From NCBI GenBank assembly GCA_027475525.1, contig JAMWFC010000007.1, positions 248,001-312,000 of the forward strand: 64,000 nucleotides of DNA, given 5' to 3'. Positions 11,643 through 23,778 of the stretch are shown here, piece by piece. Numbering within the stretch: position 1 is the stretch's first letter; every line of letters starts with the position of its first letter. The DNA comes from Macrolepiota albuminosa (Eukaryota > Basidiomycota > Agaricomycetes > Agaricales > Agaricaceae). The notes beneath the pieces are model-generated. The model searched no databases, was not told the origin of the DNA, and was given only the letters and a program-made list of their open reading frames with translations. Position numbers and translations under genes: made by a program.

Positions 11643-12270
11643 ACTATCTGTACTATTTTCTCAATTTTCCTCCTTTTCCTTCTTCTTTTTTGTTTCTGCC
11701 TTCTCAGCCACCTCCATCCCAGTCTGTTTCTTCTACTGTTCCTGCCCCTGCTCATCTCCAATCAATACAGGTCTCAATTTCAAACTCCCTCCACTTTCCA
11801 CAATACTTCATTTTAATTCTTCTGCAGATTGAGGCTTTTGGATCCATCCTGTTATGGCCTTAATTGATCATATAGGCCTAAATGGTCACATTTGTCCTGT
11901 TTCTTCTCCAGGCTCCTCTTATGACCCCACTTGCAAGGTTGTCAAAGCACCAGCTCCTCCTCCACATCTTTCTCAGATTGCTTCTTGAACATACAAGATT
12001 TTTTGAAAGAATGACAATATATGCTCCTATATTATCACTGGCAAATTGTCAGCTGAAATCTTTAATTCTCTTTTTTCTACTCATGGTGGTCCTCACAATT
12101 TCCTGGTCTGATGGCATGTGATCTTTTGAATTTTCTTCAGAAGCATTTTAGTATGGGAAGTGCTGAATCAGCTCAGCATGTCAAGAGTTCTATTTTTAAT
12201 CTTTATTGTGCTCCCAATGGTATTTTCTCTTATGTCTAGGCTTGGCATATTGCTATGAATCAGCTTTCTT
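11643..12270. other. AT-rich sequence, no gene recognised
   Basis: Nearly CpG-free DNA with short plus-strand frames full of stops. The pyrimidine-rich sequence left of repeat F2 resumes here, so F2 appears to sit inside it. Confidence 0.45.
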
Positions 12271-12780
12271 GGATGCCATGGGATACTTTTGGCCAGGACT
12301 GAAGAAGGATGTGACCCACTATATTCAATCATCTGAACTCTGCTTCCAGGCAAAGGTCCCCTGGCATTGGCCCTACAGATTACTGAAACCCCTACCAATA
12401 GGACAATGGCTCTGGTCCTCCATCTCCATAAACTACATTGTCAAACTCCTGGAATTGGAAAAAATTGATGCCATCCTTGTCATTGTGTGCAGGCTAACCA
12501 AACAGAGCATCTTTCTACCTTGCCACATGATGGACACTGCCCTGGACTTTGCTTGGCTGTTTCTCAAACATGTTTTCATCAACCATGAACTTCTGGATGA
12601 CATTGTATCTGATCATGGTCCCCTCTTTGTGTCAAAGTTTTGGACCTCTCTGTATAAGGCACTTGAAATAAAGATGAACCTTCCTACTGCCTACCACTCA
12701 GAAAATGATGGCCCAACCAAATGAGTCAATAGTCCTTCAAACAGTACCTCCAGATATACATCAACTATTTGCAGAACAAC
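12271..12780 (+). pseudogene. Family C integrase fragment
   Basis: Diverged copy of the element C integrase: FWPGLKKDVTHYI, the segment VIVCRLTKQSIFLPC, and SDHGPLFVSKFWTSL at the second catalytic Asp. It stays open to 12723, then decays, and ends abruptly at 12780 where an LTR-like sequence starts (TGTAACAGCCC). It lacks the zinc-binding His pair and the C-terminal chromodomain. Most CpG sites have decayed. Confidence 0.85.
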
Positions 12781-13749
12781 TGTAACAGCCCAATTTGTTA
12801 TTATATTATATATCTTGATACTATGCAATGTGACATTGCATTTATACTATTGTTGATAGTTGTTTGGGAGTTAGTTCTTTTTCTTGTGTTTACATAGCTG
12901 AAATTGAGACACTAGTCTGATTCACTTGTGTGACTTGGAATTTAGAACTCTTAACTACTGTAACTATGTTATGTTTTTTCTTCTAGTTCTCAGCTATCAG
13001 CTATTGGCACTCTGTTGAACTTGTCAAACTCTATCAGCTTCTCTTTTTCTCACACAGCTACTCTAAAAAATTTCTGCTGAGAATACTTGGTCTGACATAG
13101 TCAATCCTTGTGGAGAAAACACACCTGACGTGTCCAGTCTGGACAGTAGACAGTGTGTGAAAATGATGACAAAGTTGTTAATATATTTACCTCTGTCCAA
13201 GCATGACAAGGGGTGAGATCCCTCAACCTCAGTCACTAGTGAAGGGTTTGGAATGCCAGGGGGCCTATTCATGAAACAAATGATGGGGATTCTGACCCTG
13301 GCACCTGAAGGCAGCATCCTGGTAGCTGTGTCAACTGGGGCCAAGATGGGTCCAGCTAGACCTGAGCGAAAGCAGGTGGTACCCTTTTGAGCAGCAGTGC
13401 CCAAGGACTGGACTGTGGAGGCATTGCAGTCTGAAGAGGTATGACTAGGCATGGATATGGTGGAAAGCTCACCATTTTGACTGGTACAGGCAGAGATAGA
13501 GAAACACCCTCACACATGAGGTCAGAAGCACATTATGGGGTGTCTATGGGGCAAGCTAGGTCTACATTGCATCATGAGGTATGCACTGTGGTCAAAAATG
13601 AGCCCAAGGGTGGGAACAATGTAGTTATATCATGTGTGAAGGCAGAACAGGAAGGGGATGGTGTAGGTTGCCAAGCATATGTGGAGGATGCATTATCAGA
13701 TGAGGAGGAGCAGAATAGAGCTTTGTCCCTGTGCTATTCATCTACCCAT
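12781..13749 (+). mobile_element. LTR-like sequence plus B-type gag start
   Basis: 12781 (TGTAACAGCCC) to about 13060 shares blocks with 18605-18900 at the 5' end of element B, notably a segment around CTCTATCAGCTTCTC. Beyond it are broken plus-strand frames with weak similarity to the B gag N-terminus (a shared MPGGL and an acidic segment near 13690). I read this as the 5' end of a B-related element inserted in the integrase fragment. LTR limits are uncertain. Confidence 0.45.
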
Positions 13750-15008
13750 TCCTGGTAAGTCTTGAGCTCTGGGTAGTTTGGGATAATAGTGCCAGTGTTA
13801 AGATGACCTTGCCATCAATAGCCCTGCATACTTTACCTTGCCATATATAATTTTCCAAAGTATTGCAATGTCCTCGAGTCATAGTGTGTCCTATTTCACC
13901 ATAGAAGTGGTTATGGCAGAGGCAATGGCAGTGTTGATGGCAGCATTGAGGTCTTCCTTCTTAATGAAGTTGTTGGCAGGTAGGGCAGTAGTAGTCTGGA
14001 CTGGGAGGATACTGTTGGCATGTTTGAGTAGGGTCATCCTAGCGTGTTGTATGTCAATGCCAATACCTGTGTCAGTGCCCTTTAAGATCCATTTACCTGC
14101 CTCAAAGACATTGGCAACAGCGTAGGGTTCCTTGGGGTGGTGAGTCAAATGTACAATTTCTAAATGCCTAGTGATACGAGCCCATAGCAATGTTGGGATA
14201 CCCTGCTAAAATAAGTGACATTCCTCATTGATGTATAGTTTGACATTCTGGAGAAGCCACCTGGCGACCTTCTGAAATTCCTGATAGTAAGTCAAGAAGG
14301 TGCCAAGAGAGTAGGTACTGCTATCAAAAGTGTTTTGGACAAGTTTATGGAGTTTGTTTACCATGTACTGCATAGCCTCTTTAGTGCCAGGATAGAGCTG
14401 AATGATTGCTATTTCCATTGTTCATATGTAGTGCCCACAGCTAGTTATGTGCCAGGCTTGGGAGCAGCAAACTTGGGAAGACTGGTTTAGGTTTCTGCTA
14501 TGTCATAAGAAACGTAGCGTGCCACATATTCCTTTATTTGGATGGAGTTGGTAACTCCACAGTATCTAAACAGATATTTGAGTTCGTTGGAATATTGAGA
14601 GAGCTCACGCCATTTGAACTCATCACATTTTGGTGCTGAGAAGTGGTTGCACAGCAGCATGTGCTGGGAAGGCTGTTCCATAGCGACTGGCCTGCCATGC
14701 AAAGGAGACAGTAGTGGTGATGGAGTTCTAGGGGTTGGCAAAGGAATTCAGGAAATAACTAGTTGGGAAGTGGTGTTAAAGGAGTAGGAGGAGTGAAGTG
14801 CTGAGGATTGGCAAGAGGCAACACTAAGGGGTCGTCCGTGGTAAAATCAAGAGAATGCAGGAAGAGATCAGAAAAGTCGCCTACAGTGGTGTTCTGTAGT
14901 TCCTAAGCAAGAGATAGACCTGGTAAGGCACCAGGTGGTTGAGGAGTTGATGGGTGGAAAGGGACAATGCCTTCTGCCAACTGCTCTAGCAGGCAGCATA
15001 TGCGCTGG
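13750..15008 (-). pseudogene. Family D gag fragment
   Basis: Decayed copy of the N-terminal half of element D gag, read right to left. Shared segments include VFEAGKWILKGTDTGI and KKEDLNAAINTAIASA (14190-13891), and a TFLTYYQEFQKVARWLLQN stretch near 14250. The D zinc-knuckle region is near 13870. CpG is depleted: D-type CGGCAA and TTGCCG words appear here as TGGCAA and TTGCCA. It is cut on the right by solo LTR E1. Confidence 0.85.
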
Positions 15009-15875
15009 TATAGTACTTAGTTGCAAGTAGTACTGATAGTTTTGGGGCTTGCTAGTGTAGAATATGACCTTCAATTCACACTGACTTTGACGACACAATA
15101 GATTATTATAATGTTGAATGCTTTCAATAATCTTTGCAGAAAGCAGAGGCTTTGAGGTATTATAATGTTGAATAAGAATAATAATATTTTGGAAAGTGGA
15201 GGTTTCTCAACAAACTCTGGCCTAAGCAATTCACTCCCTGGAAATCACCGAGCCTTTGCCTATCAATTGCCTGTCTATTCTCTACTAAACTTGGGCTATT
15301 TATACTGTTTTTCTGGTGCACAGACCACTATCTACACATGACTCTTTATTGTCAACTCCCAGCCTCCAGAACATATTTGATAGTCTAATTTCCCTTTTGG
15401 GAGGCCTGTTTCAGTGCCACCAGTTCCACCATTTCTCCAGATGTTTCTAATTGCCACTTCCCCATTTGCTTCAGCTCTATTTAGCATGATCTTATCCATA
15501 GATCCTTCTTTTCTCTTTTAGCCCTTCCCTGCATTCCATGCTTCTTTTCCCTTTCCCCTTTCAGTTATGTCAAATTAGGCTTTTGTCAGATCTGAGCTTG
15601 ATCTAGATTATCACAAATTGATCCCATTTTATCACTTCTGCCAGCTCTCATGCTTCCCCTCCCCATTACACTAGTTGGACTATTGTTGGGTTGATAGCTT
15701 GAGCTGGTTCCTGCCCTTTGTTCTGTACTGTCTGTGTATTTATTGGGGTGTTTTTGGAGATATAATTTGTTGAGACTGCTACCAGAAGACTTATAGTTTT
15801 CAGCCTTATGATTAAATGTTTATTTTGACTTCTGGTGCATGTTGTGTCCCTGACTGCTGGTACAGTGTCATATCA
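15009..15875 (+). mobile_element. Solo LTR, family E, copy 1
   Basis: 867 bp. It matches copies at 22861-23774 (same strand) and 20685-21588 (opposite strand). It starts TATAGTACTTAG (TGTAGTACTTGG in the others) and ends CATATCA. A TATA box (TATTTATACTG) lies near 15300. No clean target duplication is visible. It truncates the D-type gag fragment on its left. Confidence 0.8.
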
Positions 15876-17181
15876 CCAGTAACTACAACTTGTCTAAGGC
15901 TAGAAGCATCCACTGGTGGCCAATGGCAGATCTGCTACCTGCAAACACACAGAGCAAATCATTTGGCAATGGAATGGACACCATTCTATCTGCTGATGGC
16001 AATGTCATGAGCAGCTGGCAGTTGCATGCCAAGAAGCTTTTAATAGAGTAGAAGCCTTGCTGATATATGAGGAGGCAATGCTGCAGTGTTTCATTGCTTA
16101 GAACCTGAACATCTTCTTGGCCAATGTGGTTCCACCAATCACAGCCATACATATTTTTGATTAGATCTTGACAGCCATCAACAAACTCCAGGATCTCTGT
16201 AAGCAAGGTTTGTTGATTTTGGAGAGGGAAAAATTGGCTCATGCTTTTGATAATATCTGGGACATTGCAGACCACATTACATTATTCAGTGATGCAGCCC
16301 TCAGATATGACAATACACAGTTCTATGACACACATTCAGATTATAATATATTGAAATTATCTTACCAACTTCTGCTGAATGATCCATGCCTCTTCTACTT
16401 CAATATTTGGTGCAAGATTGCCAAATATGGAAAGTGCTGCAATGAGGTGTGACTCAATTTAGTCAACAACATCTTGCAAATTTTCTAGTCTATTTTGGGA
16501 GAGGACATTGTGTGAGACAGAGGTAGATGCCATTGCACTCTTGCTTGTAGAAGCAAATACTGCTATGTATCAGATTTTTGTGTCTTATAAACAAAAGTGA
16601 TTTTCAACAATTTTGCATGTGACTATGTCACCAATCCATTTTGATCATCTGCTGATGGCAGCAAGCTATCTATACATTCATCAAATAATATTCTGCATCT
16701 GTCAGTTCAATCTGTTTCTGCATCCATCTCTGTATCAGCTATTTTCACAGCAGATTTCTTGCAGTTTGAGAGGGAATAAAATCAGGAAGCACCTGTCTAA
16801 ATTTATCAATTGCTATAGAGGCTAATTCTTGCCACATGGCCATCTTTTTATAGGCATATGACTGGAGACCTCTTTTTTTCACTGACATACCATGCTTTGA
16901 CCAAATTTCTGCCTGGTTGAAGGAATACTGAACTGTCCACTCCATTTCACTGATGACAAGCTGGCATTCCTCTGTCTATCTGTTGCATTGTGCTCTAGCA
17001 CATAGATAATGAATACAATTAACTGAATAGATATGTTCACAAATGGATGAATTGATAATGGAAATGTTAACAAGAAAACTCACATTCAGAAATAGTAGCA
17101 GATTCATTTTTTGTATTAGAATTAGATTGCCATATCCAAGATATCTTGATTCTTGATGAACCAGGAATGTTGAGATCTCAT
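15876..17181 (-). pseudogene. Unrecognised decayed coding region
   Basis: Protein-like blocks on the minus strand: 16275-15883 (130 aa; contains LLTEILEFVDGCQDLIKN) and 16945-16745 (66 aa; contains MAMWQELASIAIDKF), separated by many stops. I do not recognise the family. The near-absence of CpG and the position among transposon fragments suggest a dead element of another class. Confidence 0.4.
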
Positions 17182-17932
17182 TGTCAGGTTCTGCTGAGTC
17201 GGGGGCTTTCCGGGAAAGCAATGCCCTTATGAGGTGGACTTAATCTATGGATACTTGGGTGTCTGGAACTCCAGACTGAGCTCCAGGGTTCAAGACATGA
17301 ACAGGGGGATTCCCGGGGTAAGGGACTTAGTCTGGGGATTGGATGAAGTCAAAAAAATTGAGGGGATGAAGTTGAGTTGAGAGCTGGGAGTTCTAGGACA
17401 AGACCTGGTTAGTGAAGCTCAAGTCACAAAGTGCATACCAGTCTTTAAGAGCACACAAACAAGTTGAGCGTGCCAGTCAGAGTGTGCCAGACAAGTGTGC
17501 TAGTTAGTGTGTACCAGTCAATCAAAGGGCACGCAAACAATCAAATGTAATATTAAGACTAGTGAATACAACGGAGAACTACGCTATAAGTACTACAGGG
17601 CTGGGTCCAGGTCTCTGGGGTTCTGAGGTGTCTGAGATAAGTTCCAGGAGGCATTGAGTAGTGGGAAGGGGACTGTATACTGGGATCACACGTGTGGGGC
17701 ACACGATCAATTAGCATGGAGAGAGTCGTGATGCGTAATGTGTGATGGCCCAGAAGCAGGTAGCGTGATCTGATCATTGATCATGGTTTGATGGCAGTTG
17801 ATCCTAGGGTCTGTGATGCAGGGTTGCCAGGAGTGCCAGGTGATGGCGGTGTCGGTAGTCATGATGGCAGGGCACGTTTGTGGAGTCAGAGAGAGGGTCC
17901 CAGGGTGGACCTGGAGGGGAGGGGTTGTGACA
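17182..17932 (-). mobile_element. 3' LTR of a truncated family C element
   Basis: Minus-strand LTR of family C: it begins TGTCAGGTTC (reverse of GAACCTGACA) and ends GTTGTGACA. The transcript-start word is present as AATATTAAGACT (17549-17560), one C-to-T change from the family form. No primer-binding site adjoins it on the left and accessory-gene sequence adjoins it on the right, so it is a 3' LTR, not a 5' one. Confidence 0.88.
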
Positions 17933-18060
17933 TCACCTCTCCTCAGCACCGAGACCCTCTGAGGCACACATAGCTGGCAGTCTGGGCCAGGGCCCAAGCA
18001 TGGGATCTGGCACATGTCCTGAGATGTATTGAGAAAAAATTTTTACCATCAAACCCAACC

Positions 18061-18600
18061 ATGTCATATACGCTGACACATTCCCTGATGCCCCCACCCA
18101 CCAACAAAGTTGCCTGGTTGCATGGGAGGCCCAGGATGCAAGGTACCAGCGCCGGCTTGATTGTGAGTGCATGGCAGCGCTCATCCAGCAATGTGAGTGT
18201 TGTCATGTCATCTGCTTGTTACGACTGACCTTCCTTTTCCAGAACAACGTAACATTCCTGCTCTGAAGACAGGTCTTAGCCAGCCCCTGGAGCCCCTTCC
18301 TGAGGTGGGTTTGCCTGACCCTTCTGGGCCAATCCCCAAGCCCGCCCCAGAGGCAGGTCCTAGTCACCCTGTGCCCACTGCTCTGGCATGGATGACTGTG
18401 TGCCCCCCTCGTCCCCGTCCTTCTCCACAGCCTTGATTGCTCACCTCCTGCTTCCATTGCTCTGGGATGGCAGTAGGGGCGATTACAGTAGTCCCGGATG
18501 AGAGGCCCCAGAGGTTGCCCACCCACATCTGATGTGTGAGCAATGGGCCGATAAGTGGTCTCTTACCTCTGGTCCTGTAGCGTAGTCTGCTATGTGGCGT
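18061..18600 (+). pseudogene. Antisense accessory gene of family C, decayed 5' part
   Basis: Aligns with exons 1 and 2 of the accessory gene at 40646-38862: start ATG at 18061 after the conserved CCATCAAACCCAAC, segment WEAQDARYQRRLD in one frame, then an intron ending TTTTCCAG, then EQRNIPALKTGLS and MTVCPPRPRPSPQ. The intron 2 donor GTAAGT is mutated to ATAAGT at 18553. At least one frameshift occurs in exon 1. It lies opposite the orientation of its own 3' LTR, the same arrangement as in intact C. The sequence breaks off near 18600. Confidence 0.85.
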
Positions 18601-18604
18601 TGGC

Positions 18605-18932
18605 CACATAGCTTTACTTACTGTAGTCGATATTATATTATTATTATAATATAATATTATTATTTACTATACTATAACTAGTTACAGGTGCTGCTTACTC
18701 AGCAGCTTATTTTGTTGTAAACTACATTGTCAATAGACTGGTCTGGTCTGATTCAGTGTTTTGTGCACACTAAGCTCTCTCAAATTTGTAACTTCATTAC
18801 ATTTTTTTAAATCCGCCAGCTAGGATTTATTGCCTAGCATTCGACAGCAGTCGCTGAGTTTGTTGACAGAACTCTATCAGCTTCTCGAGCTTCCTGCACA
18901 GCCACACCATGCAAATTTCAAACAGGGGATCG
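18605..18932 (+). repeat. Probable 5' LTR/leader of element B
   Basis: Precedes the gag start of element B. It contains an AT-only low-complexity tract (about 18630-18680) and a block shared with 12781-13060 (GTTGACAGAACTCTATCAGC). TG...CA limits and the primer site could not be fixed. Confidence 0.4.
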
Positions 18933-21900
18933 ATGAGTAATCCCATACCTGCAGTGCCCACTGACAGCGGGTGAAATGCCCACGACCTACGGGGAGACCC
19001 AGCAGACACCCAGGACGCGTTAGCGTCCAATGCGGGTCAGGTAAGACCCAAGGCTCGAGACCAAGGTCAGAGTGCCGACCTGGCCGGGAATGAGAGCGAG
19101 GCCCGGAGAGCTGAAAGCTCACAACAGGATGGTCAGCAACAGCTCCAGGACAGGATGCCAGGGGGATTAACCCCCCCAGTTATGCAGCTGCCAGGAGGAC
19201 TGCGACGGTCTAGCCAACTAGCCTCAAAAGGGCCCCCTGAGGAAGGCCAACAGTCATCAGGCGCCTATGGCGTCTCAGGAGACACCGAGTCGCTGGTACG
19301 GACTGGGGGAGCTATCCCTCCAAGCCAGAGTAGTGGGACCAGGTGGGCCGCAGCAGGCTCAATGCCCTCTAGGATAGTGGAAGCCTGCATAGAAGAGGTA
19401 CTGGAGGAGGCTGCAGGTCCTGAAGTAGCCTGTGCAGAAAACTGATTTCCACGCACACCAGCAGTGCAGGAAGTCCCAGAGGTTGCAGAGCTTCTGGAGG
19501 AGGTGATTGAGTTGTCAAGCAACGACGATGCCAGAGCAGAGGAGCAGCGGTTGAAAACCGTGTACACTGTGTGCTTGTGGGTGTTCTAGGATTTACACTC
19601 AGAGGTGATGAAATACACCACCCAAGCATGACTCGAGTGCTATGCTTCAGCACATGTAGTAGCACTTAGGCGACAAGGGCACAAAGTGCCCAATGTATTC
19701 AGTACAAAATATACTGATTTGATAGTGAGAGTGCTCACTATGGAACTGCAAATGTATTTGCAGTGGAAGGCTGCAAGGCAATCGGAGGTCTCGACCCCCT
19801 GGAGCCACACTTCTGAGGAATGCTCAGCACATTGCAATTAAGATGTTGGAATTGAGCTAGTGGAGACACTAGCACAGGTGCAGAAAGTGCCCAAAGTAAA
19901 ACCAGTGAGTACTTTCTATACTCCAGCAGGACAAGGGTGGTGTGAGGAGCCCCCACACATGTGTAACCGAGACCTTAGGACAGATATGTCAGGCCTGGAT
20001 GGATGTGATAGTACCGGGCTCAAGGTGGAAAGCAAGGCGTCTGTGATGCTACACATGACCATGGTGGAAACGTTGAGCGACAGAGTAGCATATCAACATA
20101 TGTGCAATGGTGACCTCTGGACTAAGGGACAGTCCCTTATTGACAATTAGGGCATTGTATTTGAGGGCACTAAGCCCATTGATGAGATGCGTTGTCGATT
20201 TATGATGCAGGGCCACGAGAATCAAGCTTCCCCAGCCCCAGGGTGGCACAATGATCATGATTGAGGAGACTTCCTTGATCGAGATGGCACCACAAGACGT
20301 GATGTCCCTGGAAATGGTTGGGATGATGGCCCTAGGTCGACTCCTTGAGATGAGGGCAATTATGCCCACAGTCAAGGAGGCTCAGGATGTCTGCTGCAGG
20401 GTGGACGAGGAAAGTCACTTCCCCAAGCCGCTGACTTAGCGACTAGATCTCTGGGTCAGTGGGAGGCCATTCGAATGCATTGTGAAGCCATGCACAATTG
20501 CCTGCATTGAGTAGTTGATGATGCCTTGGGGGTAACCTTATGGTTACCAGATGGGGTGAAGCTGCATAAAGCAAATAGTAGGCACATTTGCACCTATACA
20601 GGCACATCCAAGTTCAGTGACTTGGAGGATTGGGCAATGGATGTATGCACCCACCTTGCTATGTGCTTGTACAGAGGCGACCATTGATACAATGCTATAC
20701 CAGCAGTCAGGGACACAACATGCACCAGAAGTCAAAATAAACATTTAATTATGGGCTGAAAACTGTTAGCCTCCTGGTAGCAGTCTCAACAAATTATATC
20801 TCCAAAAACACCCCAATAAATACACAGCCAGTACAGAACAAAGGGCAGGGACCAGCTCAAGCTATTAACTCAACAATAGTCCAACCACTGTTATGGGGAG
20901 GGGAAGCATGGGAGCTGGCAGAGGTGACAAAAGGGGATCAAATTGTGATGATCTAGATCAAGATCTGATCTGACAATGCCCAATTTGATATGACTGAAAG
21001 GGGAAAGGGAAAGAAGCATGGAGGGATGTCAAAAGAGATGAATAGAATGGTGGCACATGCATTGAATGGAGGAAGGGAGGGATGAATGGAATGGCAGCAC
21101 TGAAACATGCATTGAATGGAGGAAGGAAGAGATGAATGGAATGGTGGCACTGAAACATGCATCACCAAAATGGAAAATGGAACAACAAATTAGGTCAGGA
21201 ATGCTGGGAGGTCAAGAGCAAAAAGTCATGTGATCTGGTGGTCTGTGCACTGGAAAATTAGTATAAATAGTCCAAGTAGAGTAGAGAATAACCAGGCATT
21301 TGATAGGCAAAGGCTCAGTGGTTCCCAGGGAGTGAATCACCTAGGCTAGAGTTTATTGAACCTCTTCTTGGAAGTCTATTGGAAAACAAAGGCTTGGCAG
21401 TTCCCAGGGAGTGAACTGCTTAGGCTGGAGTTGACTGAGAACCTTCTACTGCCCACCAGAGTATTTAATATTCTGTGAAGCACCTCATTACCTCAAGCAA
21501 TCAGCAAGCAACAGTGTGGATTAGAGGGAACTTTCTGAGTTACCAATAAGCCCCAGAACTACAATAATACTTGCCACCAAGTACTACACCGTATGGAACG
21601 AGAACGAATCTTTGTTCTGCCTGAGTTCTTGGCTGGAGAGGCCATGGGGTGGTTTTGATGAGCAGTATTGCACGTCAACCGGGTCCAGTATGAGTGGACG
21701 TTCAAAGGAGTCCTGACAGAACTGTACGATTGATTCGTGCACCCTTCCACGCTACAGGATGCAAGGCGGGACTTCTAGTCTGCCAATTACACCAAGAAGT
21801 TGGGAGTACAAGGGTTCTATGATACCCTTAATGACCATGCTCAGAATATGGCAGTATACCCAGATGGGTATACAATGCTCGAAACATTCTTGGATGGCAT

Positions 21901-22849
21901 TCCAGCAGATATGCACTGCTGACTGATATGTGAGGACGGACTATCCCCAGAGATCAACAATGTGGAGGAGTTTGTGGCGTATGCCATCAGGTATGAGCAG
22001 TCCCTTAAGACTGCTAACCACTACGAGCATTGGAGTGGCCACAAAGGAGGAAGCAGGCGACTACCGCCTGCTGGGGCACCCTCACGGGGTCAGCATGTGG
22101 GGACCTTCTTGGCCAAGAAGGCCAATGTAGATCATGACCACAACACGCGGTTTGTGGTACGCAGAACCCCTGCTGCAAACTGAGGGTGAAGCTGCCCACA
22201 CCCAGAGTGGGCGCCAGATGGAGAACACCCTAAACCAAGGCCAGAGTTCAAGCTGGCCAACCCACCAGGTCAGACAGGGACTTGCTTCATGTGCGGCCAG
22301 CCAGGCCACTATGCTACCAATTGCCCCGCAAAGATGGGAGCCCTGAGGAAGGGGTATACACCCCAGGCCCACCTCCGAGCCACACATACCGCAGCCACGA
22401 GTGGGAGTGATGGAGACGTGTCTGCTGAATCTGAGGCAGAGCACCCCACAAACAACCAAGAGCCCCCAGAGGAGGCATCGGGCACCGAGCCTGAGAGTGT
22501 GGTCATGGAGGGGGAGGAGTACGTCACAGTCAATGTATATGACGACGTCTATGACAACGAGTACTACAGTTACAACAGCAACTCTGAGTGCTTAGCGGCG
22601 ATGACGGATTGGCCATCCACAAATGATCCTGAAAAGAATAATGTGGTTCGAATGAAGAAGGTGACCCTTCGTCGAGCAGAGGGCACTTTGCAGCGCTCTA
22701 CACTGAAACAGGCAGACAAGGAGTGCCTGGTCTATGTCGGGTATAACACCCCAGTTCGCCCACATGTACAGAATATCCATGCAGGAGTTGGATACGCCAT
22801 TGGCGTTGCAGCTAGGCACCATAGAAAGCCGTACTATGGTGCAGTATGA
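18933..22849 (+). pseudogene. Element B gag
   Basis: Starts MSNPIPAVPTDSG at 18933, then a stop at a CGA-to-TGA position, then a long Gln/Glu/Ala-rich N-terminal region. The Ty3 gag core is split by a solo LTR: ...DLEDWAMDVCTHLAMCL to 20684, then RERIFVLPEFLAGEA from 21600. A classic zinc knuckle CFMCGQPGHYATNCP (CX2CX4HX4C) lies at about 22286-22330, followed by an acidic Tyr-rich tail to 22849. Several TGA/TAG stops and frameshifts make it inactive. It is the best template for recognising the more decayed element A. Confidence 0.87.
20685..21588 (-). mobile_element. Solo LTR, family E, copy 3
   Basis: 904 bp, reverse orientation. Plus-strand ends are TGATACAATGC and AAGTACTACA. Flanks CCAT (20681-20684) and CCGT (21589-21592) look like a 4-bp duplication with one later change. 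It interrupts element B gag between residues that are adjacent in element A. Confidence 0.85.
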
Positions 22850-22860
22850 GACAAATGTAA

Positions 22861-23774
22861 TGTAGTACTTGGTAGAAGTATTACTTGATAGTTCTGGGGC
22901 TTGCTAGTGTAGAATATGACCTTGAATTCACACTGACTTTGATGACGAAAGGGATAATTATTATCTTGAATGCGTTTAATAATTTTGCAAAACGCTGAGG
23001 TTTTTGAGGAATTATAATATTGAATGAGAATAATAATATTCCCACCAGTCGAGGTTTCTTAACAAACTCCGGCCTAAGCGATTCACTCCCTGGGAATCAC
23101 CGAGCCTTTGCCTATCAATTGCCTGTCTATTCTCTACTAAACTTGGGCTATTTATACTGTTTTTCTGGTGCACAGACCACTATCTACATATGACTCTTTG
23201 TCGGAAACTCTTCCACTTCCAGAACGTATTTGATAGTCCAATTTCCCTTTTTGGGAGGCCTGTTTCAGTGCCACCCGTTCCACCATTCAACTTCTTGTTC
23301 CGCCATTCTTCCGGATGTTTCAGATTGCCACTTCCCCATTTGCTTGAGCTCCATTTAGCATGATCCCATTCCTAGAGCCTTCTTTCCTCTTTTAGTGCCT
23401 CCCTGCATCGCCTACTTCTTTTCTTTCCTCCTTCCGGTTATGTCAAATTGAACATTGACTGATTTGATGATGAAATGGAAAAATTATAATATTGAATGAC
23501 AATAATAATTTCCCAATTTCATCCTATTCTATCCATTGCCAGCTTCCATGCTTTTCCTCTCCATGACAGTGGTTAGACTATTGTTGAGCTGATAGTTTGA
23601 ACTGGTCCCTGCCTGTTGTTCTGTACTTTTCTGTGTATTTGTTGGGATGTTTTTGGAGATGGTTATTTGTTGAGACTGCTACCAGGAGGCTTACAGTTTT
23701 CAGCCCATGATTAAATGTTTATTTTGACTTCTGGTGCATGGTGTGTCTCTGACTGCTGGTACAGCGTCGTATCA
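22861..23774 (+). mobile_element. Solo LTR, family E, copy 2
   Basis: 914 bp, from TGTAGTACTTGG to GCGTCGTATCA, with a perfect 4-bp target duplication GTAA (22857-22860 and 23775-23778). It carries a TATA box near 23155. It sits between the gag tail and the protease of element B. No complete E element occurs in the window. Confidence 0.9.
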
Positions 23775-23778
23775 GTAA

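Noticed and set aside
18630..18680. AT-rich tract as a replication origin or centromere signal
   Set aside because: It is a simple ATT/ATA low-complexity run in the probable LTR or leader of element B; nothing else supports an origin.
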